Positions 23,648 through 34,160 of a DNA stretch of 64,000 nt are shown here, in pieces (position 1 is the stretch's first letter; every line of letters starts with the position of its first letter). The notes beneath the pieces are model-generated. The model searched no databases. It saw only the letters and a program-made list of their open reading frames with translations, and had not been told where the DNA came from. The position numbers were made by a program, and so were the translations under genes. Origin of the DNA: Camillea tinctor (Eukaryota; Ascomycota; Sordariomycetes; Xylariales; Xylariaceae); NCBI GenBank assembly GCA_022578605.1, contig MU394073.1:62001-126000 (forward strand). Reading direction: 5' to 3'.

Positions 23648-25850
23648 GAGAGAGAGAGAGGAAGGGAGAGAAAGGGAGTGGGAAATAGAGGTTATCAGGG
23701 AAAGGGAGAAGGAATTCTTGCTCCCTACTTAATTCTACCGTTACACCCCCTCCCCCCTTTTTTAATGATATGATATGACCAAATTTCGAAAGGAGAAAAA
23801 GTTTATTTATTTTTCTTCTTTATTTTTATACTACAGATATACACACCATATATCTCCTGTTTTATTCTTTTGAAGCCAGCCCTCCTTTTTTATTGAAATA
23901 TTCGGTGTATTAAATCAATACATTACATCTACTAAGAATTACTACTATTAGGCAGGTAATTTCAGGACGGAGTGAAGGGAAGAAAGGGAAATAGGAAGAT
24001 GGGGGGAGGGTTATATATGGCTAGCTAGATAGTTCCAATAAAATGCATGCTTAATAACAATACCCATTTTCTGTATGGCTCTGGCTACCAGCGGCAATCT
24101 GTTAGTTATATTGGAATAAGGGGGGAAGAGATAGGCTACAGGGTGGTAGCAGTCACACCTTCACATTCGGAATAATACTACCATTCGCACGCCTTCAAGC
24201 TTTGAACTTTCTACTTATTCGTACAACGCCTTCCCATCTAACGCTACCAATATAGGCCCCTTAAAAGCAATATCTAGTATAAGAAGTCATACATGTGCCT
24301 GCTCGAAAGAATAGTAGACATGACCATCAAGCCTTTCCCTTAGTAGCACTTCTATATATACGTGCATGTCGAGAGCTGACAAGACTATTCTCGTCCTTCA
24401 AGTTCAGCTGGTAAACGACGCGCTGCCTTTGGCGGTGGCAAGGCTGCGGCGCAAGCTCTGTCTTTTGAAACATAACTAGAATAAGGAACCGAGCCATGTT
24501 GCAGCATGCGTCGCCCCGAAAGGGGAAATAGTATGCGCGGACCTTTCAAGAAAGGAAAGAAAAGGATAAAGGAATCTACTGGATCCGTTCACGTAAGCGT
24601 ATGCACATGCATATGCTTGCTCATAGTAGTCGGTGACACAAGATATATATATCGATCTTCCTGGATGGTCACAGTAAACGGATGGTTGGATGATGCGAAC
24701 TCTAGTAGTGCCTAAGGGAAATAGGGATTGGGGGTAGGGAGAAAGCTTCGCAGCTCGGATGGCCATTGATTTCTTCCATCTCGATCATAATAATATACAC
24801 TTAAGAAGTGCTGTGCAGCTATATCTGGGGTTTATGAATCTTGCCTACCGGTTCCGACTGTGCCCCCACAGCACATACGCGGCGTACCGGAAACCTCGTG
24901 GGCATATGAAATATACAGGATCTCGCGAGCAACTGCTTCGCTTTCCGTAAATCAAGTAAATATAGAAAATACTCGTTAATGTCATAACTAAAGGTACTAG
25001 TTTGTAGGTAAGGACGTCTAGAAAGTGCACAAGTTATGTAAAAGCAGTCAGTTAGATAGGAGTGGGAGTTTTCCTATATTCACATTCCGGATATGGACCC
25101 AGCATGTCTGACCAATCCGAACAACTCACTTATAACTTGATTTTGGCCCTACTTGGCGGCATAGTGGCTTTGTCGTACCAAAGAATAAGAGCCACTAAGC
25201 GCGTAAGCATATAATTCCATAACCAAGCCGCGGTTCCGTGATTAACGCCGGCCCCCTCGCCGAATTCATTGGGAACCGATCAGTGTGAGCCTTATTTAGT
25301 CACGAAAAACGGCAATACTGGCCATTTTTACAAATCATTCAGGTCTAGCAAAGGCCGCGTCCGAAGTGGTGACTAAGGTATGGTACTCGGTAACGGATCG
25401 AGTTATTCGGTAGCGGCTACAGCCGCTGACAGAACGCCCTCCACGAGAGATGGGGGCGTTGGCGGAATGCCATTGTCGCACAAAAGAGCTGGAGTCTAGC
25501 CACCCTGGTGAGTCTCTGGATGGTCTCGACGTTGCAACAGGATTGCAGTGCAAGTCAGATTCGGGGGCAGTGTCCTGTACACTGGTTGGGTGTAGTTCAG
25601 GGGCTGTTTTGTGTAAAGTACCCGTCCATCCTGAAAACACCAAAATGCATGTTGGTTAATGATAATCGATACAAAGTTGCTCTATCTTTGGCCGCCAAAC
25701 AGCCACCATATATATTGGCTAATTGCGATAAGTGCAATGAGCAACCAAAGGATTCTTAAGAAGATATAGATTTGCTTTTCAAGAACTTGAGATGGTTTCG
25801 GTTTTGCGTGCTCCATCCTCCCTCAATACGGAACTGATCTCACATGGACA
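23648..25850. other. Intergenic region
   Basis: This begins with a GAGAGA run directly after the oxidase stop, then AT-rich sequence with several TATATA stretches. Open frames at 24476-24766 (minus) and 25335-25759 show no domain or continuation. No RNA gene is seen. Confidence 0.4.
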
Positions 25851-26924
25851 ATGCACGATATCGACGTCGCCCTCTCATCATGCGACTTCCACAACTGCCC
25901 CATCTCCATATCCCCATATGGTTACCAACCTAGCGCAATAGCAAATGGCATCTTTGTAGCTATCTTCACTACAGCTCTGGTAACTTGCTTTATATATATC
26001 ATTTCCAAACGCACGTGGTTAGATTTCAGCATATTTATGTTGATCGCCTCCGCTTTCGAACTTGTTGGCTTTGCTGCAAGACTTTGGAGTTATTTTTCAC
26101 CATGGGACATGAGGTTATTTGCTGTGTCAATAGCCTTCCTGACTGTAGCTCCCACCTTTAGCACCGCAGGGTAAGCAATGACGCATAGCATGGAGAAAAG
26201 ACAAGAAAATAAAAGAAAAAAACAGATAATACTGACGAAGACTAGCATATATACTACCATCTGTGAAACAATCACCATATTAGGTGCGGAACACTCTCCT
26301 ATCGCACCAACGGGATATATTCAGCTTATATGGATCGATGGGACAGGGTTCGTTGTCCAACTCATAGGGATTACAGCCGCATTTCTAGACCTCTCAACGA
26401 CTACCGGTTTGGATAAAAGCTCCGCGAAAGGAACCTGGATCATGGCCGTAGGAGTCGGCCTCCAAGCTCTGTCCCTAGCATGTTTCATTGCGATGTTCAC
26501 CGTGGTAGTTGTTAAAGCAGCCCTTATGCACCGACATTTCGGATATACGACTTTCCATTATGAGCACGGATTCGTACCATTGACGCGAAAATTTAAGTTT
26601 TTCCTCGTTGTTATGGTGACGGCCGCAATATGCCTATTCGCAAGAGCTGTCTTCCTAACAATACTACTCGGTTCTGGGTTTGGTAGTGGCATAGCCAAGA
26701 ATGAAGCTCTGTTCGCAGGGTTCAACGGTTTTCTTGTCGCGCAATCAATTATCGGGTTGACCACTGCACACCCCGCATGTTTCTTGCAAGATGGGTTGAA
26801 ACAGAGAAGACTTTATAGAAGCAACTCTAGTTCAGTGTTGCTTCAACGGCCGCGGCCTCGTGATGCCAATCAACACCGAAATGAGGATGGTACAGCCTTG
26901 GTCGCATCGGAAAATGTCATATGA
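25851..26924 (+). CDS. RTA1-like seven-helix membrane protein
   Basis: Exons 25851-26170 and 26246-26924; the 75-nt intron (GTAAGC...GACTAG) is phase 2 and joins TFSTAG to IYTTICETI, giving 332 residues. The N-terminus has Cys residues and YGYQPSAIANGIF, matching the start of the RTA1 fold, and seven hydrophobic segments follow. The fourth has the AP-x-x-x-x-A-x-IY pattern typical of RTA1 proteins, and the tail is basic and polar. The fungal RTA1 family (Rta1, Rsb1, Pug1) is linked to resistance to 7-aminocholesterol, to sphingoid-base export and to protoporphyrin traffic. Which of these applies here cannot be told from sequence. The start is the first in-frame ATG; there is little upstream context to test it. 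Confidence 0.8.
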
Positions 26925-27057
26925 GCCCCCTTTTTGGGCTCCTGGGTACACTGGTAAATTGTAAGGCGTTTAAGCTAGGAGATATCGAATGTTAATATTT
27001 GATTAAAAGAGGCGTCAGAATAAGATTGTATGTATCGATTAAGCCTTCAAGCCTGTT

Positions 27058-27978
27058 TCAAGGAATTCCATCCGGGTGGTTATTGGTAGTTGCTGGTATA
27101 AAAGCAACCATGGCCTTACTGGCTCCTTCAACACAATATTGTACGACCTCGATTTTCATATCGTCGGGGACTAGCTTAGCAATCTGACGTAGATCACTGG
27201 TGCGAGGCAAGTAAAGCGCATGATCCATAGCCCTGTAGGCCCCATGGAGCTGTGCTAAATTATACGGCTCCATTTGGGTAAGATCGAATATCTCATCGGT
27301 CCTGTAACCAGGACCACCCCATGGCGGTGATGCGAATATGGCCGTCGTGGCCACGTCGACTTGTAGGTCGGCATGCAGTTGATCTGGGGATTTCGTCAGA
27401 AGCTCCAGGTACTTGAAGCTGTCGCCAAGGACCCAAGTTATATCATCATCAAGGCCATATAATGACGCGTTATGCTGCGCACATGCAAGTGTTGCAGCAT
27501 CCAGCTCAATGGCGATCACCTTGTCCCAGCGTTGCGTTGCACCATCTTCTTCAGTAGCTAGAGCAAGACTGATTGCATTGCCACCGACGCCGGCAAAGCA
27601 GTCTATAACTGTGCGTTTTCCCGGGCTAATTATAGAAGACAGATCTTGGGAAATACGACTGGGTATATGTTAGACTGAATATTGCGTGACCATGTGGTAC
27701 GGGGAAAGGAGCCTCTGTATACTTACTTTGCTACGGGTTCAGGGGTGACACCATACCAGGCATCGTGAGTCAGATGTATTCCTTCATCATAATATGGGAA
27801 TATAGTGTATCGCTGTTGCCAGTACCTACAATATCATTAGTAAGAATGTTGGTGAATCTCTTAGTGAAAGACTCGGTATGCAGCCCAAGACGTACTTCTG
27901 TAAATCCCAGGGCACCTCACCCAGATGAGTCCAGTGGTGACAATCTTTTGTCAAAGGGAGTTTGTTAGCAGGTTTCAT
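27058..27978 (-). CDS. TGS1: Trimethylguanosine synthase (RNA cap hypermethylase)
   Basis: Three exons (minus) 27978-27896, 27825-27727 and 27658-27058, with introns of 70 and 68 nt, both phase 2; 260 residues. The junctions restore KYWQQRYTIFPYYDEGI and the WYGVTPE element typical of Tgs1. Motif I VIDCFAGVGGNA (78-89) is the SAM-binding loop, followed by AIELDAATLACAQHNA. SPPWGGPGY (171-179) is the catalytic motif IV, whose Trp stacks on the m7G base. The enzyme converts m7G caps of snRNAs, snoRNAs and telomerase RNA to the 2,2,7-trimethyl form in the nucleus or nucleolus. The length is near that of the compact fission-yeast enzyme, so the long N-terminal extension of the animal protein is absent. 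It diverges from GRH1 across a 595-bp spacer. Confidence 0.93.
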
Positions 27979-28573
27979 TCTGCCTAGGCGAATATATATA
28001 TATCGGCAAAGCAAGCTCTTCAGTTAGGTTATCAAAGGTTTATTATTAGGTCTTTGGCACAGAGTAAGATGTTCAGGTATCTAACTTGATGCTTAAGGCA
28101 AGTTAGACGGTGAGTTGTAAGAGTTGTAAGAGTTGTGAGAGCAATGAGAGTTGTAAGAGTTGTGAGAGCAATGAGAGTTGAAAGAGGCTGCTGCACTACG
28201 AAAGGTACCTAACTAGTTAGGTAAATAGCACAGACTAACCACACAATAGCGCCACTTTTTTAGCATATGAAAGTTACCTAATTAACCTAGCTGGCTGGTT
28301 AGGCTAGCTAGCTTTACCCGCATTTAGGTATCTAGGTACATACAGTATCTAATCTAGCTGGTGTAGGGCTGACGAAAGAAATGACAGCTTGCTTTCTACT
28401 AACCTAGGCAAATACCTACTATGGATGCACCTAACCTAGATATAAGTGACACCCATGTCAGAAGGAAAGATCCATTCTAAGCTATTGCAACACCATTTAC
28501 TCAACAACATCTTATTAATATTTGACTTGACTATACATAACAATCAATAAAAGAAAAGGGAAAGAAAGAAAAC
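27979..28573. promoter_or_regulatory. Divergent promoter region TGS1 / GRH1
   Basis: This 595-bp spacer between two head-to-head start codons must hold both promoters. It contains a 9-bp minisatellite (28112-28183) and a perfect 16-bp palindrome ACCTAACTAGTTAGGT (28207-28222). Further CCTA/TAGG and CTAGCTAG motifs run to about 28390. No known factor site is assigned. Confidence 0.5.
28112..28183. repeat. 9-bp minisatellite, 8 units
   Basis: Eight head-to-tail units of GAGTTGTAA and variants (GAGTTGTGA, GAGCAATGA, GAGTTGAAA). The order shows a 27-bp higher-order unit (TAA-type, TGA-type, GAGCAATGA) present twice. It lies in the TGS1/GRH1 divergent promoter. Confidence 0.92.
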
Positions 28574-30051
28574 ATGTTCAACGCCCTAAACCGGTACCTA
28601 TCTCGGCTCGACGGCGATGCGCGACCACAACAGAAGGAGGGAAATGAATTCGGCTTCCAGGTCTTGCGCAACACCAACCTCGAGCTCGGTGTTGAGCCTT
28701 GGTTCGACTTTGTCGTGGGCATCAATGGGCGCATGATTGTACGTTTTGCTCTCTCTCTCTCTCTCTCTATTTCTCTCACTCTCTCTCTCTCTCTATCCTC
28801 TTCCCCTTCAACCCGACTTGCGATACATGAACCCCGCCCACCACCAGCGAACCTGCGACGGGGACAGAAACAAGATAAAGAACTAACACCGACCTTTTAT
28901 GGTTATTATTTGGCTTTCGAATAGGACAATCCCGATCCTCGACTCTTCGCGCAGGAAATACGTAACTGCGCCGGTGGCACCGTAGCCCTGGGATTATGGA
29001 GCGCAAAGGTACGCATATATACAAGACTTCCCCTTATACGGAGGGGTCAAGCACAGCAAGTGGACGACCAGTCAGGAAACCCGCAAAGAGAACGACAGCA
29101 ACAAGCTAACATGTTCTTCTCCTCCCACCAACCCAGGGCCAACGCACGCGCGTCCTCCACATCCCGGTGCCCAGCACGACCGCCTCGCTGGGCCTCTCTC
29201 TGCAATGGGCGCCCCTGGCACTCGTATCGAACATATGGCACGTGCTCGACGTAGCGGCGAGCTCTCCGGCCGACCAGTCGGGGCTGCTGCCGTACAGCGA
29301 CTACATCCTGGGGACGCCGGACGGGATCCTGCACGGGGAGGGGGGCCTGGGGGAGCTGGTGGACGACTACGTGGGGCGGCCGCTGAAGCTGTGGGTGTAC
29401 AACAACGAGTACGACGTGACGCGGGAGGTGGAGATCGTGCCGAGCCGGGACTGGGGCGGCGAGGGCGCGCTGGGCTGCGTGCTGGGCTACGGCGCGCTGC
29501 ACCGGCTGCCCGCGCCGCTGAGCGAGCCCGTCCACGGGCCGGGCGAGACGCTGTTCGACGGGGGCGGGAGTGGCGTGGGTGAGGGTGCCTTCGCCACGTC
29601 GATCGAGCAGTTCACGAGTCTCGCGCCGCCGGGCGCCAGCACTTTCGTGCCTGCACCCGCGCCCGCGGGGGCGCCCGCGTCCGATTTCCTCGTGCCCGCG
29701 CAGATGGCCAGCCCGCCGCCGTCCGCCTCCGGCACCGCGCCTCCTCCGGCGCGGGGGAAGAAGAAGGACCGGCATGCGCACGGCCACGGGGCGGTGAAGC
29801 TGGACGACTACTTCGCGGAGGAGGAGAAGAAGAGCCGGGAGCTGGACGGCCACATCAGCGCGAGCAAGACGCCGCCTCCGCCTCCGCCCAAAGCCGGCGG
29901 TGGCCGGAGTTCGGTGCCGCCCCCGCCTAAAGCCGCGCCGCCGCCCGCTAAAGCCGCAGAGCCAGAGCCAGAGGAGGCAAAGGGGGATGGGTCTGCTCCC
30001 GCGGCTGGGAGCGGGAGTGGAGATGGCGGCGGTGATGGGGATGTCGATTAG
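28574..30051 (+). CDS. GRH1: Golgi reassembly-stacking protein (GRASP55/65 homologue)
   Basis: Exons 28574-28738, 28925-29008 and 29137-30051; introns of 186 and 128 nt, both phase 0; 387 residues. The N-terminus MFNALNRYLSRLDG is amphipathic, as in yeast Grh1, rather than a Gly2 myristoylation signal. Two PDZ-like GRASP domains follow (about 24-120 and 121-215), with FGFQVLRN, the LGLSLQW core and YSDYILGTPDGIL. The tail (about 225-387) is Pro/Ala-rich and probably disordered. GRASP proteins sit on early Golgi and ER exit sites, work with a coiled-coil partner (Bug1 in yeast), and support COPII tethering and unconventional secretion. The third exon is far more GC-rich than the first two. Intron 1 holds a long CT microsatellite. 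Confidence 0.94.
28749..28795 (+). repeat. CT dinucleotide microsatellite inside GRH1 intron 1
   Basis: An almost pure (CT)n tract with two short interruptions, beginning 10 bases after the 5' splice site of the 186-nt intron. It is pyrimidine-rich on the transcript strand. Confidence 0.9.
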
Positions 30052-30464
30052 ACGGACAATCTAGAGCAGAGGGGGGATGAGAATATGCTTGAAATGATAT
30101 CCTGATATAAAAAAAAATATCAAAATGGGAATTATAAACGAAGTAGTGGCAGCCAAAATGAAAAGAAGAAAAAATCAGTGAAAATGCCGGTTACTATATT
30201 CTCTGGGACTTCGTTCTTTCTATATTTTAATTTTAATTGGTGACCTATACTTGTTTCCCTTATTTTGATTTCAGTTTGTTTTTTTATTGTAAATGTACAT
30301 ATGTTTGCGAGATCAAGGATATCTCGTCTCCTAACAGCAATTGCCAAAATTCTCCGGACCAGGAAATGTTCCATCATCACTCATGCGTAGTACCATACAG
30401 CCGATTCACCCTTTTTTCATCCATCCTTTCCTCGTCTCTTTCCCCCTTTCCCTTTTACGCCTGC
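30052..30464. other. Short spacer between convergent GRH1 and OST2
   Basis: Shared 3' flank, AT-rich (30100-30310), with no gene seen. Confidence 0.5.
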
Positions 30465-31265
30465 TCAGTTTATAAAGTTAACGCAGAAGAAATGTAAAAT
30501 AAGACTGCCGACGACGTAATCCGCGAATGCCCTATTTATAGTCCACATTAATCAAGTGGTCCAGTGGGTACAGTATCAGGCTGGGAAATATGGTCCTAAA
30601 TCTGGCTGGTGGTTTGCGTGCGTACCTCTCTTGTGAAACAGCAGGGAATTCGGATTTGTTCGCCTCGGTGGTTTGGATTCGTAGGGATGCTGTGTTCGGG
30701 GATTGCAGTCCCAAATTAGCATTCTAGGGTCACTTATCACCGTAAAAAAGTACTAGGCGCCAACCAATGGCATAGATATATCGAGGTCGAGAGGGTGGAC
30801 GACGTACCAGTGAGGACGAACTGTCCGACGGTGGCGGAGAAACCTGAGAGGAAGGCATTGAAGGGCTAGACATATTTTCCAAGGAATCGTCAGCTCACGT
30901 ATCCCTTTACTAGAATCCTTATCTTGTACTGAGTTCCCTTCACACATTGCTGTCGAAACTAAGGAGGGAGAGAGTGTGTGTAGATGTTGAAGATGGATTC
31001 GTATAGGATTACGTACGTAATTCCCCGCGAGGATGCAGTAGGCAAACTGTAAGCCACCAACGACGACAAGGAAGACCATAAAGAGATCGAGAAGCTTCGT
31101 GCGCTGCGGCGTGTTCTTCTGGTAATGCTGCACAATATTCAGGGCGACCTGATCGATCTGCTGAGAGCTGTTGCTTGAAGTCTTGGCAGACGAGCTACTG
31201 GTCGTAGCTGCGGTCGTGGAAACCGGCGCCGGCGATGCAGCGGCGGCAGACTTCTTGGGCGCCAT
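30465..31265 (-). CDS. OST2: Oligosaccharyltransferase subunit Ost2 / DAD1
   Basis: Four exons (minus) 31265-31017, 30865-30808, 30689-30626 and 30531-30465; introns 151, 118 and 94 nt; 145 residues. Residues 1-38 are a low-complexity Ala/Ser/Thr extension. The rest is DAD1-like: TPQRTKLLDLFMVFLVVVGG, then LQFAYCILAGNYPFNAFLSGF across the first junction (given here in two parts), then TASLRIQTTEANK, QERAFADYVVGS and a C-terminal membrane helix ending CVNFIN. The protein is a small three-helix ER membrane subunit of the oligosaccharyltransferase complex that N-glycosylates nascent proteins. The last exon is only 67 nt. It is divergent from the TMEM14-type gene (567-bp spacer). Confidence 0.94.
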
Positions 31266-31832
31266 GGTCCGTTCGGTTGCGCACGAATATCGAATAGTGA
31301 AAAGAAAATCTATTTCTTCTTCTTCTTCTTCTTCTTCTTCTCCTTTTTTATTTTTATTCGTTTCCTAAAACCTGAATTGGAAGTGAAGGAGGTCGAATTG
31401 CATGCTGGATGATATTAGCTGAAGTGTATTTGGTAAGGGACACGAATTATCAATTGCAGACTTAAAGCGACAGGGCACTTGGAACTTACGTAGGTGGGCT
31501 TATCGGGTGTGGCTAGTGTCCTTCTTAGACAGCTTGAGCCACAGCTCTGATCGGACAAATCACATCCTGCTTACCTGCCTTGATCCTGTTCCTGGCGTCA
31601 TTGAAGCCCCACATTTCAAGTTCAAGAACCCTCGCAGGGCCTCGGTGCTGGAGCTGAGAGCTTTTGCGGAGTCGGATTCCGAGTTCACCGGCCGCCCGTC
31701 GCACTTCATTGTTTAGTCCTTTGTTTAGTAATTGACGTCTTTGCGATCCTCTATCACTTCCACATTAGCATTGAAGAAACCCTCTTTTGTTGGTACTAAA
31801 ATCCGTATAAATCATCATTTCTCAACTTCACA
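31266..31832. promoter_or_regulatory. Divergent promoter region OST2 / TMEM14-type gene
   Basis: Head-to-head start codons 567 bp apart. A (TTC)n tract at 31314-31341 lies 50 bases before the OST2 start and reads (GAA)n on the OST2 transcript strand. No gene is seen inside. Confidence 0.5.
31314..31341. repeat. (TTC)n trinucleotide microsatellite
   Basis: Nine uninterrupted TTC units in the OST2 upstream region. Confidence 0.93.
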
Positions 31833-32295
31833 ATGGTTTGTTATGGAGTCCCCATCAATGACTGAAGAGCACAAGTTCAACTAAGCTAACCTCCCATTCG
31901 TTGTGCTACGGCAGGCTATAGAGCAGATCGCTTACGTCCTTGGTGCCTTGACTGCTACCGGCGGCACCGTGGGTTTCATCAAAACGGGCTCGATACCTTC
32001 TGTCGCCGCTGGTTTGACTGTTGGTGTCCTATGTAAGCGTAGACCAGCATAGTATTCCGCTCCAATATGGAGATAATGGCTTGCTAATGTATCCGGGATA
32101 GACGGTCTGGGTGGTTATCGCATCCAGTCTAAGCAGCCTTATGGCCTCGAGCTCGCTCTGCTCGCCTCCGTCGTCCTAGGTGGTTCCTCAATCCCCCGAG
32201 CTATCCGGGGTCGAAAGCCCGTACCAAGCGTCCTCAGTTTGGTATCCATCTTTGGTCTTTTGACGTTCGGCAATGCTTTCACCAAGACGTTGTAA
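31833..32295 (+). CDS. TMEM14-family small mitochondrial/ER membrane protein
   Basis: Exons 31833-31835 (only the ATG), 31915-32032 and 32102-32295; introns 79 and 69 nt; 104 residues. Without the first intron there is no start codon before AIEQIAYVLGALTATGG. The 5' splice site ATG|GTTTGT fits the fungal GTNNGT pattern, and a CTAAC branch site sits near 31886. The protein has four short hydrophobic helices rich in Gly (GGTVGFIKTGS, VAAGLTVGVLYGLGGYR), the pattern of the TMEM14/Tmh11 family. Human TMEM14C helps move porphyrinogen in mitochondria; fungal members are less well understood. It is convergent with CMC2. Confidence 0.87.
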
Positions 32296-32600
32296 GGGAG
32301 CCCGTGTTCTGAGGCAGCCCGGTATTAATATACCATCGCGAATGGGGAGGGAATTTCGTATGCAAATACACGCAGCACAGGCATGTAGCTTAGGGATGAA
32401 GAATAGTCCGTGTCGAAGCTTCAAGTTGTCGGGAAAAGATGGCAGAGGAGAGTCTAATGCTCCTCCGGTCAAACCCAAGGGGTAGTTAAATATAATTACG
32501 CCTCCATGTGCGCATCCAAGTCCTGATCATCAATGGTATAGTTATTGCTCTTTGATCCCTCGCTTCAAATGCCTCGCGATGTAATCCCACAGGGCCCTCT
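32296..32600. other. Spacer between convergent genes
   Basis: Shared 3' flank of the TMEM14-type gene and CMC2. No gene is seen. Confidence 0.5.
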
Positions 32601-32936
32601 TCAAGAATTTTCGTCTACCTCAGCCCAAAGTTGCTTAATTTTATCACGCTTAACTCTGGCGGCATCCCGGTGTATCGTGGTGCGCTTGATTCGCTCGGCT
32701 CGCAGACACAGCGTGAGTTTATCTTTGGTATCACTGCACATACCCATGGACTTCCAGAGAAAGCCCTTAGCATGGCATTCTTCGAGAGCGTTCATGATAT
32801 CCTCGCATGCTATGGTTCGTGGCGGGGAATTAGCGTCAGTTCCAGATTTACTTTCAGCCAGAACGATCGATCAGCTCAGCTGATGCTGCAACGGGAACAT
32901 ACCCATATTGTCTTTTGTGTGTAAATGAGGATGCAT
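32601..32936 (-). CDS. CMC2: COX assembly mitochondrial protein 2 (twin CX9C protein)
   Basis: Two exons (minus) 32936-32903 and 32809-32601 with a 93-nt intron (GTATGT...CCATAG, phase 1); 80 residues. Exon 1 encodes only MHPHLHTKDNM plus one base. The junction gives MACEDIMNALEECHAKGF. The two CX9C motifs are C13-x9-C23 and C37-x9-C47 (CSDTKDKLTLC), followed by basic LRAERIKRTT and the tail LWAEVDENS. The order and spacing match Cmc2, a Mia40-imported intermembrane-space protein needed for cytochrome c oxidase assembly and redox balance. It is easily missed because the first exon is tiny and longer spurious frames overlap on the plus strand. It is divergent from prefoldin 2. Confidence 0.93.
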
Positions 32937-33402
32937 CTTGAAATCTTAGGCGGATATATATTCCCTCAATTCCACGGTTATTGTATTGTTCTTTGTATTG
33001 TTCTCGTACTTTGGTGGTGAGTAGGAAGGTATGTAAATCGTAGATAGTGGTTCGGCGATAGAGAAATTTCCAATTGGACCACTAGAAGCACTCAACTAAG
33101 TACTATGAGGTAGGTACCTACGGAGTACTCACCTTAGAAAAAAAGCTTGGGCCACAATTCCACTTGCAAACCTTCCCTCTCTCCCCCCCCCTCCCCCTCT
33201 CCCCACCTTCACGCTGTCTGCCCCGCCAATCGATCTTCAGCGCTCTGTCGGTACCAAAACGTTGATTTCACCGTCTAGGCGATTCCAACCTATCTTTGAT
33301 ATTCTGCTTAACCTCCTTTAACCTTAATTATTACATACCTCAATCTAGCTCTCATACCGAGGTCACCATCCCTAGGGCTGTCTACACTCCCCCTTTTCTA
33401 CC
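32937..33402. promoter_or_regulatory. Divergent promoter region CMC2 / prefoldin 2
   Basis: This 466-bp spacer contains the recurrent TACCTACGGAGTAC palindromic motif (33114-33128) and a C-rich tract (33178-33205). Confidence 0.5.
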
Positions 33403-34160
33403 ATGGCATCCAAAAATATGTCTGCCAAGAAGCAGCAAGGCAAGTCATCACCCCCTAGGCCGAGGGGCCTTCGTCATAGGTAGAGCCTATGCTTACTTGC
33501 TCTCTCAGAGCTGCAAGTCACGTACTCAAACTACAAGAACACGCTGCAGCAGCTGGCCCAGAAGATCGGTGATGTCGAGCAGGAGGCCGAAGAGCACAAG
33601 TCAGTAGTAGTCTTTTGCTCTCTACACCATGTTTTTACCATGAGAACTATGCCCTGCTTTAGCAACCTAAATTTTATTATTTCCAAAAAAAAAAATAGTC
33701 GTTGATTGTCCCTGAAGAAGGATTCACATAACGACTTCATCCTGGCAGGGACTTCTATCCCTAGTGTAGACCAGAAAACCTGGTCACAAATCACACCGCC
33801 TATTTGATTGGAAATCCCGCTAACCTCGTCTCTAGGCTTGTCCTTGACACATTGGAGCCGTTGTCTGGAGATCGTAAATGCTTTCGCATGATTAACGGCG
33901 TCCTGGTGGAACGCACTGTCAAGGATGTGATCCCGGCATTGAGGACCAATGCCGAGGGGTTGAAGAAGGTGCTCGATGACCTTGTGAAACAGTACAAGAC
34001 CAAGCAAGATGACTTGGAGAAGTGGAAGGTAATGTTGTGCCTCTTTAGACACGAGGTTCGATGGCATAGATCACGGCCTTCGGTCGCCATGAACCATGAA
34101 CCGGAACTGACACGACTATCCGTACAGAAAAAGTATAATGTCCAGGTGGTTCAGTCATAG
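33403..34160 (+). CDS. GIM4: Prefoldin subunit 2
   Basis: Exons 33403-33439, 33509-33599, 33836-34028 and 34128-34160; introns 69, 236 and 99 nt; 117 residues. The joined protein shows QVTYSNYKNTLQQLAQKIGD, an EQEAEEHK turn, the beta hairpin GDRKCFRMINGVLVERTV and a second helix ending KYNVQVVQS, the complete beta-type prefoldin fold. The hexameric complex captures unfolded actin and tubulin and hands them to CCT/TRiC in the cytosol. Intron 1 starts with GCAAGT rather than GT. No GT donor gives the required frame and the conserved KKQQELQV junction, so I read it as a GC-AG intron. Confidence 0.93.
33440..33508 (+). other. GC-AG intron (prefoldin 2 intron 1)
   Basis: The donor is CAAG|GCAAGT and the acceptor CTCTCAG. 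The phase-1 junction (CAA G|AG) encodes Q-E and continues into LQVTYSNYK. AG|GCAAGT is the strong-pairing context usually seen at GC donors. Confidence 0.82.

Noticed and set aside
32545..32924. Plus-strand frames of about 100 codons
   Set aside because: They are antisense to the twin-CX9C gene CMC2, which explains the sequence fully.
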